A DNA stretch of 64,000 nt, taken from Cotesia glomerata (taxonomy: Eukaryota; Arthropoda; Insecta; Hymenoptera; Braconidae). Position numbers and translations under genes: made by a program. The DNA is taken from assembly GCF_020080835.1 (NCBI RefSeq), contig NC_058158.1, positions 2,294,001-2,358,000 of the forward strand, given 5' to 3'. The notes beneath the pieces are model-generated. The model was not told where the DNA came from, ran no database searches, and saw nothing but the letters and a program-made list of their open reading frames with translations. Of this stretch, positions 1 through 10,129 are shown piece after piece. The stretch's first letter is position 1. The number at the start of each line of letters is the position of its first letter.

Positions 1-2330
1 GTGTGACAGTGGTGGTGTTAAACGTCCACTTTCGATCACCACAAACTCACGTGATGGCACCCTGGGTGAGACGGGTGTTCATCCACGTACTGCCTCGGCT
101 GCTGGTAATGCGAAGGTGAAGCAATTATACACATTAATCTATTATTAATAACAATAATTAGTGGCCTAGGCTACTTGCATGATAATTGAATTATTCATCG
201 AGTAATAAAAAAAATATAATTTTTCCATCTCAGGTATGATTTAAGACCCCAGTTCCAAATAGATCGCCGCAGCTTTGACCGGCAACGTGTGATGGTAAGA
301 ACGTGCAATGGTCTGGAAGTACGTGACCCGACAAGGTTTGCTGAGGATCCGGGAGCTGAATTCGTCGAGCCGCCCATGCTGTTCCCCAGTGTCGACTCGC
401 GAGATGAATTAAATCCGCGGTACATCAATTATTCCAGAACCCGTAGTTATAAAATGAGGTTTATTAAACGCAACAGTTTTCATTCTCATCTCATAATAAT
501 TCATTTTTATTCCAGAGAGCTCGAGGCCGTTAATCTGGGCAGCGCGTGTCAAATTCATGGTTCACCGGCTAGTATACCGCCACCCCCGCAGCTTCCTACA
601 GAGGATAGTGTTGATGCTTTATGCAAAACTCTAAATAATTGGCATCACTGTCCAGAACTTTATAAAGCTATCGAGGCGATACGATTTATTGCTGACCATA
701 CTAAAAGAGAGGAAGACTCTACTCGAGTATGTTTTAGTTTTTATTTTATTATTATTTATTTAAGCTGTATTCAAAAATTATCTCTAAATACGTAATTAGG
801 AAATGACCTTGTAACTTGTTAATTATTGACGTTTTTAAAGATATAAGCTCATCCTGATGTTACACTCATTGAGACCTTTCATTTGAGTACTCACATCAAT
901 TTTTCATATATTTTATATATTAATGTATATTATAAATATGTATATATGAAAAATATATAAAAATGCATGTGGGTACTCAAATGAAAGCTCTTGATGAGTG
1001 TAACATTGGGACGAGCTTATATCTTAAAAAATGTCAATAATTAAGAACTGACTTTGCTATCTTGTAAACTAATCATATTTTTGAAGATATGAGCTCATCC
1101 CGATGTTAAACTCGTCAAAAGCTTTCATTTAAGTACCCACATGCATTTTTGATATATTTTTCATATATACATATATATAAAATATGAAATATATGAAAAA
1201 TTGATGTGGGTACTCAAATAAAAGGTCTTGATGAGTGTAATATCAAAATGAGCTTATATCTAAAAAAAATTTTAATAATTATGAACTAACTTTGTTATCT
1301 TGTCAAATAATGATATTTTTGAAAATATAAGCTCATCCCGATGTTATACTCATCAAGAGCTTTCATTTGAGTATCCACATGCATTTTTATATATTGTTTA
1401 TATTTACATACATATAATATATGAAATATATGAAAAATTGATGTGGGTACTCAAATGAAACGTCTTGATGAGTGTAACATCGGGATGAGCTTATATCTTC
1501 AAAAATGTCAATAATTAAGAACTGACCTTGTATCTTGTGAATTATTGACATTTTTAAAGGTATAAGCTCATCCTGATGTTACACTCATTGAGACCTTTCA
1601 TTTGAGTACTCACATCAATTTTTCATATATTTTATATATTAATGTATATTATAAATATGTATATATGAAAAATATATAAAAATGCATGTGGGTACTCAAA
1701 TGAAAGCTCTTGATGAGTGTAACATTGGAATGAGCTTATATCTTAAAAAATGTCAATAATTAAGAACTGACTTTGCTATCTTGTAAACTAATCATATTTT
1801 TGAAGATATGAGCTCATCCCGATGTTAAACTCGTCAAAAGTTTTCATTTAAGTACCCACATGCATTTTTGATATATTTTTCATATATACATATATATAAA
1901 ATATGAAATATATGAAAAATTGATGTGGGTACTCAAATAAAAGGTCTTGATGAGTGTAATATCAAAATGAGCTTATATCTAAAAAAAATTTTAATAATTA
2001 TGAACTAACTTTGTTATCTTGTCAAATAATGATATTTTTGAAAATATAAGCTCATCCCGATGTTATACTCATCAAGAGCTTTCATTTGAGTACCCACATG
2101 CATTTTTATATATTTTTTATATTTACATATATATAATATATGAAAAATTGATGTGGGTACTCAAATGAAACGTCTTGATGAGTGTAACATCGGGATGAGC
2201 TTATATCTTCAAAAATGTCAATAATTAAGAACTGACCTTGTATTTTGTGAATTATTGACATTTTTAAAGATATAAACTCATCTCGATATTACACTTGTCG
2301 AGACCTTTCATTTAAGTACTCACATAAATT

Positions 2331-2383
<53 letters not shown>

Positions 2384-3151
2384 GGTGTACCAAAATGTAA
2401 CTCCCGTGGAGAACCTTTTAAAATTAGAATTTTTAGTTCTGCTTTTAACAGGGGCTGCGTTTGGGCATTTCCTGATATATTTTGGTGTGAGACAATGTAT
2501 TTTATTTTCATAGAATTTTTTAACAGAAGCTTAGTTTGAGTATTTCCGGTGAAAATTCAAAATTTGGCCGGAAGTGTCCAATTAAATCTCCTGTTAAAAA
2601 TCCTATAAATAATCAAATGAATTCTCTCAACCCGAAATATCTCAGGAAATGCCCAAACACAGCTGCTGTTAAAAGTGGAACTCAAAATTCCAATTTTAAA
2701 AGGTTCTCTACGGAAGTTACATTTTGGCACACCCTAATATATATATATATATATATTATATGTAAATATGAAAAATATATAAAAATACATGTGGGTACTC
2801 AAATGAAAGCTCTTGATAAGTGTAACATCAGGATGAGCTTATATCTTCAAAAACGTCAATATTTAAGAAAGTACAGTGCAATCTAACAAAAGTCAATTAA
2901 AAATACAAATGATTCTAAATTTTTAGAAATATATTTATTTTATTTAATTACAGGTAAAAGAAGATTGGAAGTACGTAGCAATGGTGCTAGACAGACTATT
3001 CCTGTGGATTTTCACCCTGGCGGTAATAGTAGGCACAGCTGGAATAATTTTACAAGCACCAACTCTGTACGACGACCGTGTACCTATCGACGTTAGATTA
3101 TCAGAAATAGCTTCAACCACTGCCAAACCGCACATCGTTACAACCCTCTGA
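1..3151 (+). CDS. Nicotinic acetylcholine receptor alpha-type subunit, 3' part
   Basis: Exons 1-115 (enters mid-gene; codons start at base 3), 234-419, 516-726 and 2954-3151 (TGA) join in frame with GT/AG borders. The first piece reads TVVVLNVHFRSPQTHVMAPW, the segment after M3 of cys-loop receptor subunits. Exons two and three give the intracellular M3-M4 loop with a proline run. The last exon holds KEDWKYVAMVLDRLFLWIF and the M4 helix, then APTLYDDR and a 22-residue extracellular tail. The product is a subunit of the pentameric acetylcholine-gated cation channel of neurons. The M4 and tail wording fits the insect alpha1/alpha2/alpha8 group rather than beta1; the exact subunit is inference because the ligand-binding domain lies outside the window. 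The last intron (727-2953) is filled by a tandemly duplicated repeat. Confidence 0.93.
763..2910 (+). repeat. Tandemly duplicated Helitron-like family A repeat in receptor intron
   Basis: The intron holds alternating inverted arms of the type GGTACTCAAATGAAAGCTCT and its complement around (TA)n cores. A ~719-base unit is repeated: the segment starting near 803 recurs near 1522 almost unchanged (for example TAATGTATATTATAAATATG at 921 and 1640), with a third partial start near 2234. The right end AAGTACAGTGCAAT is shared with other family A copies at 6140, 26357 and 50982. Confidence 0.8.
2381..2736. mobile_element. Foldback MITE with TAGGGTGT ends inside (TA)n
   Basis: The ends TAGGGTGTACCAAAATGTAA and the matching complement TTACATTTTGGCACACCCTA form inverted arms of ~100 bases (both arms contain GGGCATTTCCTGA or its complement). 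It sits exactly inside a (TA)n tract of the family A repeat, consistent with TA target choice. No transposase is encoded. Confidence 0.75.
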
Positions 3152-3176
3152 GTAACGTTAGGTGTTTCGTAAGACT

Positions 3177-3182
3177 AATAAA
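3177..3182 (+). terminator. Possible poly(A) signal of the nicotinic receptor gene
   Basis: AATAAA lies 26 bases after the TGA stop. It is the first such hexamer, but AT-rich sequence makes the motif common and the real 3' end may be further on. Confidence 0.35.
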
Positions 3183-3501
3183 GTTATCAGAAGTAACAAA
3201 ATAACCAAATCGTTAAATAAATTTAAGATGGTTCGCGAGTTAATGTACCAAACCAAGACTGACGATGTTATTCCATCTTAGTCTTAATGGTCACGAAACG
3301 AATAACGAATATAAAGTTAGCCGACAAATTTTTTATTTTCTAATAAATTATTATTAAATTACAAAAAATATTTTTTTTAATTATTTTTTAAATAAAAAAA
3401 AATTTTTTACGGCTAGTTTTATTTTAATATAACGAGAGTTTAAGAAGACACTTGTTAATCGTCTGCAATTATATCAGTTACTATTTTTTTTTTCATTTTT
3501 A

Positions 3502-3669
3502 CACAGTAAAAAATTTTGCGTCAAAAAACTTAGTGTTAAATATTTAACACTTTTTTGTGTAAATTTAATATTTATTCTGTTAAATCAACACAAAAAAGTG
3601 TTAAATATTTAACATAAAAATTTTTAACACAAAATTTTTCGACGCAATGACGCAAAATTTTTTACTGTG
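3502..3669. mobile_element. TA-flanked 168-bp MITE, ends CACAGTAAAAAATTTT
   Basis: The left end CACAGTAAAAAATTTTGCGTC is mirrored at the right end, and TA stands at both borders (3500-3501, 3670-3671). The interior repeats GTGTTAAATATTTAACA in both orientations, so the whole unit can fold back. The TA duplication points to the Tc1/mariner superfamily. Confidence 0.75.
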
Positions 3670-5398
3670 TACAGTAATTATTTTTAACAATGTAACGAGT
3701 GGAGGATCACAAAAATAATTAAATTAAATAATAAATAATTTAAAACACCAATCCTCATCATATAGCTTGACTAACTCTCAACGTGTTGCCGACATCCAGC
3801 TGAGGATTAGCCGAAGTTTGTCTTCAGATATAATAAGTCGATGGTACTGTACGAAAAACGTGACTCGTAAGCATAACGCAGTAATTAATTTAAAGCAACT
3901 TTGAAAGATTAATTTAGATAATGATGATGATAATTATTATTATTATAATTGTGAAGATAACAGACGGCGGTGAATTTATTTATTTTGCCTGTTGCAGACT
4001 CAGGAAGAAATATATATGAAATATTTAACTAAAAATTCGTTTCGCAAACGTTACATCGAGCCTGTCATTGAAGGGGCCATACAATATTTTGATTAAGGAA
4101 AAAAAAAATAAAAATAAAATGAAGAAAAAAGATTTAATGGGAAGAAATAAAAAAGACATTTTGTGTCTGAAAATAATTAAATTAAAAAAATTCTAAATTT
4201 CTACGTCTGAATTTTAGGATGTGGAATAAATAATAAATAAAACGGGTCGGGGCTTTAAATATTTAAATTATAAATATCGACCCAATTTTATTGCTCATAT
4301 GTTTGTAATAACAGTCAAAAAAAAATTTTATTTGCTGATTTATTTGGTTTTATTTACCACTAAATAATAATGTGGTTGATAATTATTAAAAGGATATAAA
4401 TATAAATTAAAAAATAAAAAATATATATATTATATACATAAATAAAAAAAATAGATTTTAATGGTGTGTTTGTGATAAATGGGTCGTATATTATGTTACT
4501 GTAATTTATTTACCGGAAACTGTAATTAAAAATATATATAGCCGTTATTTGTGGATTTAATCTCCGTAGAGGCAAAATATATATATGAAATATGAATTTT
4601 ATACATATTTATTTTATTAAATTGATTGATAATTGAAAATAATAGAGATTGTATTTAATATTAACGCGTTAGAGTTGTCAGGTGAATAAAATATTATTAT
4701 TCTGGTATTATGTGAATGTATTTGTTGAATTTATCATTAATTGTGTGAATAATTAATTATAATTATTATTATTATTATTATTATTGGTATTGTGTGTGGA
4801 TGGATTGATAAATATATATATTAATTTATATATATATATAGACTTATATTAATATTTATGTGTAAGAAATATTATTAAGACAGCAATTAAATGTTAACAT
4901 AAATAAGCACAGTGATAGTTATTCAAATGAAATTGATATATTAATAATATTAATATTGATAAATAATTAATAAGTAATCAAGCATTATTCCCTTCCACTA
5001 GCGATGCGAAATTATTAGTTGATTATATACAGCGATTGTAATTTATTAAATCGCCGGTAATTATTATATTATATTATATTATATTATATTAAGTAATTAA
5101 GTATTTAATATATATACCGAGGAGGATATTTAATCCGGTCCATTTACTATTTTTTTTTTTCTTAACATTTTTACACTTCCATTTAATAATACAAAAGTAA
5201 AAAGTAATGATAATTAATTATTTTTAATTATATAAAGAAAACCTCCGATTGTACAATTAATATTTATTAGAAGCGATAAGATTTTCATTGTATTCATCAT
5301 TTTTATTGAGAAGAAAAGTTGTGAATTTTTTTTTTTAGGATTCTTGTAAATTATACTGAAGAGACAATGATTTTTTTTTATCTATAGATACCTAATTG

Positions 5399-6150
5399 AG
5401 AAATGACCTTGTATTTTGTGAACTATTGACATTTTTTAAGAAATAAGCTCATTTTGATGTCACACTTATCAAAACCTTTCATTTGAATACCCACATCAAT
5501 TTTTCATATATTTTATATATTTATATATATTATAAATATGTATATATGAAAAATATATCAAAAAAGCGTGTGGGTACTCAAATGAAAGCTCTTGATGAGT
5601 TTAACATCAAAATGAGCTTATTTCTTAAAAAATGTCAATAATTAAGAACTGACTTTGCTATTTTGTCAACTAATGATATTTCTAAAAATATAAATTCATT
5701 CCGATATTACACTCATCGAGACTTTTCATTTGAGTACCCACATCAATTTTTCACATATTTTATATATTTATATATATTATATATATATGTATATATGAAA
5801 AATATATAAAAATGCATGTGGGTACTCAAATGAAAGCTCTTGATGAGTGTAACATCGGAATTAGCTTATATCTTAAAAAATGTCAATAATTAAGAACTGA
5901 CCTTGTATCTTGTAAATTATTGACATTTTTGAAGATATAAACTCATTTCGACATTACACTCATTAAGACCTTTCATTTGAGTACCCACATCAATTTTTCA
6001 CATATTTTATATATTTATATATATTATATATATGTATTTATGAAAAATATATGAAAAGTGCATGTGGGTACTCAAAGGAAAGCTCTTGATGAGTGTAACA
6101 TCAAAATGAGCTTATATCTTATAAAATGTCAATAATTAAGAAAGTACAGT
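5399..6150 (+). repeat. Helitron-like family A repeat copy
   Basis: Same arms as at 763-2910: left border ATTGAGAAATGACCTTGTAT, three inverted pairs of the TTTCATTTGAGTACCCAC arm around AT cores, right border AAGAAAGTACAGTGCAT at about 6138. Both true ends of the family (5' TCTATATTATT, 3' CTAG) are missing, so it is internal or truncated. Confidence 0.7.
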
Positions 6151-7250
6151 GCATTTAATGATTTTTTTAATTAAAAAATTATTTGAAAAAATTACAAAAA
6201 TAATTTTTTTAAATTAGTTTATTTAAAAAATTGTCTCTGTAAATTTCAATGTTATAATTATAAATGAAAATTAATTCAGCAGTTATTTGATAATTTTTCT
6301 AACAAATAAATTCTGGCAAAAACAATTGAAATTTAAATAAATTAAAAATGCAATTTTTTTGTTAAATCAAATAAAAGAATTATCAAATAATTATTTTTAA
6401 ATTATATTTTTATTAAAAAATATTTAATTATTTTTGAAATTTAAAATAAAAATTGTGTGCGTGTAACAACATATCCGAGTGAATGACCATCAACAAAAAT
6501 AAAGAAAAAAAAACTCGTCATCAAACGTGTTCACGCCAACAAAAAACTCCTAAAAAAAGTAACATAAATATAAAAAGTAATTAGTAATTACTACCTATAA
6601 AATATCATCGAATATATACTATTGGCCTGAAAAAAAAAAAAATTAAATTTATTTTATAAAATTAATGTATATTGACAGAAAAAAACTCCATCGCTTACAG
6701 CAGCTTGTAGGTAGTTAACCGCGATAGTTATGTTTGCTCAAACTTGTGCGGATAAAAAAACTAATCACTCGCTCATACATAATTACAGTATGTTCTCTAT
6801 TAACTGCCATGATATAATAGTTTAATGTACATTAATGTATCAGGACATATTAATTTTAAACTAGATTTTTTCTCATCACAATAAATAAATAACGTTTGAT
6901 TAATTATTAATAATTAATGATTAAAATTGAGTAGAGAGAAATAATTGTGTATATGAATATATTATTCAATAATATTAAATAATATTGCCTAAAAAATTGT
7001 TTATCAACTTGGTATCTCGTCAGCGGCAAGCTCAGTTAATAAAATATGGATTGCGACTTTATGCAACGACAAGGACTGTAACAAGTAATAATTTAATTAA
7101 TAATAAATAATTCAACGAACAGTTTCATATATAATAGTGACCATATTAATAATATATGTGTCCAATTTTAAATGAGGTTCACATACTGTTGTAACATAGT
7201 GTTTCTAAACAACCTGCCCCAGAATAATTTGAAAATAATTATTATTAGAA

Positions 7251-7281
<31 letters not shown>

Positions 7282-8190
7282 ATACCGATGGTGTAATTTT
7301 AAATAATACATTTTTGGGGCATCCAGCTGACTGCTAAATTTGATTCTCTTTAAATTGTAGCCATAAAAAAATTAATTAATTACTTAAAAAAAAAAAAAAT
7401 TATTTTAAACGTGAGCAATTGGCGCGATGCCCCATTTAATGAAACTAAAAAATAAATGATTAAATAAATCGTGTAAGCATTAATGAATAAATTTCTACAT
7501 AACACGTGTATATCGATAAATTGATGAATAAACTTAATTTTTGTAATTGTTTTTCTATTTTATTAATTCATTTTTTTTTTAATAAATTATTTTATCACTC
7601 GTTATTTTTATTAAGGGGTTACATTGGTTTCCTCCGGTCTATTTTCAACAATTTTTTTTTTAATACAAAAAATGAAATTTTTTATTCAAACTTTTTTCTG
7701 TCTTAAAGATACAATCTTAATAAGGAATTACTGAAATTTAAAAGAAAAATATTAAATTAAATAGAAATATAAATATTAAATTAAATGTTATATTAAATTA
7801 ATTTTGAAAAAATATTAAAACGCGTCCGCGTTGACAGCAGAACTCCCAGTAGGATTATTTAAAGTGAAAAAAAAAATATGTGCTTTAGTTAAGACTTCAA
7901 ACTAGGTCTTGAACGGAGAAAAAATAAAAAAAAAAAGGTGTGTGTACTTATGTACACGCGTTAGAAGTTATACTTCTTTGGCACATAATAAAAAAAAAAT
8001 TTTAAAGAAAAAAAATGCAAAAATGATCGAAGAAAAATGTTAAAAACAATAAAATAGGTTTTATTATAGTAAAAATTTAGCTATACCGTATAAATATAAA
8101 ATCGTTAATTATCATATGAATTTAATTCAATATTATTTAAGATTTTTCTAAATCAACTAAAATCGATAATTATAAAATATTTTAATTATT

Positions 8191-8395
8191 ATGAAAATTA
8201 AGTTAGCTGACATATAAAAATTTTTAGAATTTTTTTTTATTGAAAAAATGATTACAAAAGAATAAAAAAAAAAATTTCACTTGTAAAAAAACTTTAAAAA
8301 CTGTAAGTGCAATTTAAAAAAAATATTTTTTCTTCTAATTTAATGATTAAAAATAAAATCAAAAAATTAAAAACGTCGGCTAACTTTAGTATCAT
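8191..8395. mobile_element. GTTAGCCGAC-type MITE copy
   Basis: Begins AAAATTAAGTTAGCTGACAT and ends ACGTCGGCTAACTTTAGTAT, with an imperfect palindrome (Tn/An blocks, GTAAGTGCAATTT) between. It is one of more than 20 related copies in the window. Confidence 0.7.
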
Positions 8396-9158
8396 TAATT
8401 ATTTATTTAAAATATGTGTTTCTTATAAAATAGTGCATTATTCATTATTTATTCTAGTGATAATGTCTTTTTAATTAATATTTATTTAAAAATAACATTA
8501 ATTACATGAATTAAAAGACAAATATTGTAGTACGAAACTAGATTTTGCTTCCAACAAAATTCCGGAAAATTATTAAAATGGTCTATAATATAAATTTTAA
8601 AAAATATGGATAGAATTACTATATTCGATAAACAAAATGATTAAGTCTGTATTAAAAAATTATCAATAAAAAGATACCTAAATATAATATTATATAGGTA
8701 CTACAATATTTATATTTTAGTTCAAATATTTTAATTCATGAAATTACTATTATTTTTAAAAAAATATTAATCAAAAAAAAATTATTATCAAGTTAAATAA
8801 AAACTAAAATATTTAATTGACCATTTTTTAGAATTGATTATTAATATGAATAATATATTGCATATTAAATGGTATTTCTATCGAATTTGAAAAATTTACT
8901 CTCATCATTTTTTCATAACGCGCCTAAAGAAGTATAACTTCAAAAAATGAAAATTGGATTTTTCGCAGAGATTTTTTTACAAAAAAAAGAAAAAATTTCA
9001 CTTTTTTTTTTTAAATAGTTGTAATTGAAAAAAAAAAAATCCTTCGTTCAAGACCTTGTAAATTATATCTTGAAAAACTGTCTAAAATTTCATCAAGATC
9101 GGTTAAGTAGTTCTCGAGAAATCTTGACAACCGTTTTTGAAAACAGTTTTGAGAAAAA

Positions 9159-9754
9159 TGATGACAATAAAGCTAGCCAACATCTAAAAATTTTTAGAAT
9201 TTTTTTTATCGAAAAAATTATTTTAAAAAAATTAATTGAAAAAATTTCACATGTAGAAAGTTTGAAAAATTATTTTGTAAAAATGTTTTTTTTTGTTCTA
9301 ATTCAATTGATAAAAAAAAATTAAATTGTTGAACGTCGGCTAATTTTAATGTTATGAAAAATGCGTTTAAAGTTTTGATGAAAATTAAGTTAGCCGACAT
9401 TTAAAAATTTTTAGAATTTTTTTTTATTAAAAAAAAAAAAATTCATTTTTAAAAAACTGTAAAAACTATAAGTTCAATTTTTTAAAAATATTATTTAGTT
9501 ATAATTTAATAATTAAAAAAAAAAAACAAAAAATTAACAATGTCGGCTAACTTTAGTTTCATAATAAAAATTAAGTTAGCCGACATTTAAAAATTTTTAG
9601 AATTTTTTTTATTAAAAAAATGATTTAAAAAAAATAAAAAAATAAAATTTTTAAAACTGTAAGCGCAATTTAAAAAAAATATTTTTTTGTTCTAATTTAA
9701 TTATTAAAAAAAAATCAAAAAATTAAAAACGTCGGCTAACTTTAGTATTATAGT
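9159..9754. mobile_element. Three adjacent GTTAGCCGAC-type MITE copies
   Basis: Copies at about 9159-9356, 9378-9562 and 9563-9754 stand head to tail, each bounded by AGTTAGCCGACAT (or AGCTAGCCAACAT) and GTCGGCTAA. An apparent reading frame at 9025-9324 runs through the first copy and is not a gene. Confidence 0.7.
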
Positions 9755-10079
9755 TTCATAAGTTTTATATGAATAACTCAAAAAAAAATTAAATATTTTA
9801 TCTTGAGCTTTCGAATCGTCGTTTTTTAACTTAAAAGAAAGTTAGTTGTGAGTACATTTAATTAATTTATTTTTTTTAAATAAGCTTAAACTGTAAAGTT
9901 GGTTACTAACTTATCGGATCGATTTGAAACTTTAGGACAATATTTTAGAGATGTTGTAGAATTTATTAAGACAATAAAAAAATTTTTTGAAACCGTGAAA
10001 CTCATGTAACCCCTTAAGAAATTACTTTATTGGCTTTGGTGTTTCTTTTAATTTATTTTTTAGTAAAAAAAAAAAATAC

Positions 10080-10085
10080 TTTATT
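10080..10085 (-). terminator. Possible poly(A) signal of the multi-pass membrane protein gene
   Basis: On the minus strand AATAAA stands 45 bases past the TAA stop of the gene at 10130-12802. Confidence 0.5.
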
Positions 10086-10129
10086 CTCTCTGGTTTAGAT
10101 CCAGTTTATTTTTGGCTTCGCGCATTCTC

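Larger units (their letters stand above)
3152..7610. other. Gene-free 3' flank of the receptor gene
   Basis: No coding exon seen on either strand. It holds 3' UTR-like sequence, the 168-bp MITE at 3502-3669, a family A repeat at 5399-6150, ATATT and AATA microsatellites (5063-5090, 7250-7283) and otherwise plain AT-rich DNA. Slightly GC-richer stretches at 3740-3860 and 6470-6560 show no open frame. Confidence 0.6.
7611..10017. mobile_element. TTAA-flanked 2.4-kb element, ends GGGGTTACAT
   Basis: TTAAGGGGTTACAT at 7611 is mirrored by ATGTAACCCCTTAA ending at 10017; the similarity continues weakly for ~10 more bases. TTAA at both borders is the target signature of piggyBac and Kolobok elements. 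No transposase reading frame survives; the interior carries several GTTAGCCGAC-type MITEs (8191-9754). Confidence 0.55.

Noticed and set aside
2381..2390. TTAGG telomere-type repeat
   Set aside because: TTAGGGTG occurs once per element end, not as a tandem TTAGG array.
2536..2886. 116-residue open frame in the receptor intron
   Set aside because: It spans the border of a foldback MITE and a (TA)n tract, giving IYIYIYII; not protein-coding.
9025..9324. 99-residue open frame rich in K, F and I
   Set aside because: It runs across a MITE copy inside a TTAA element; composition reflects A/T runs.
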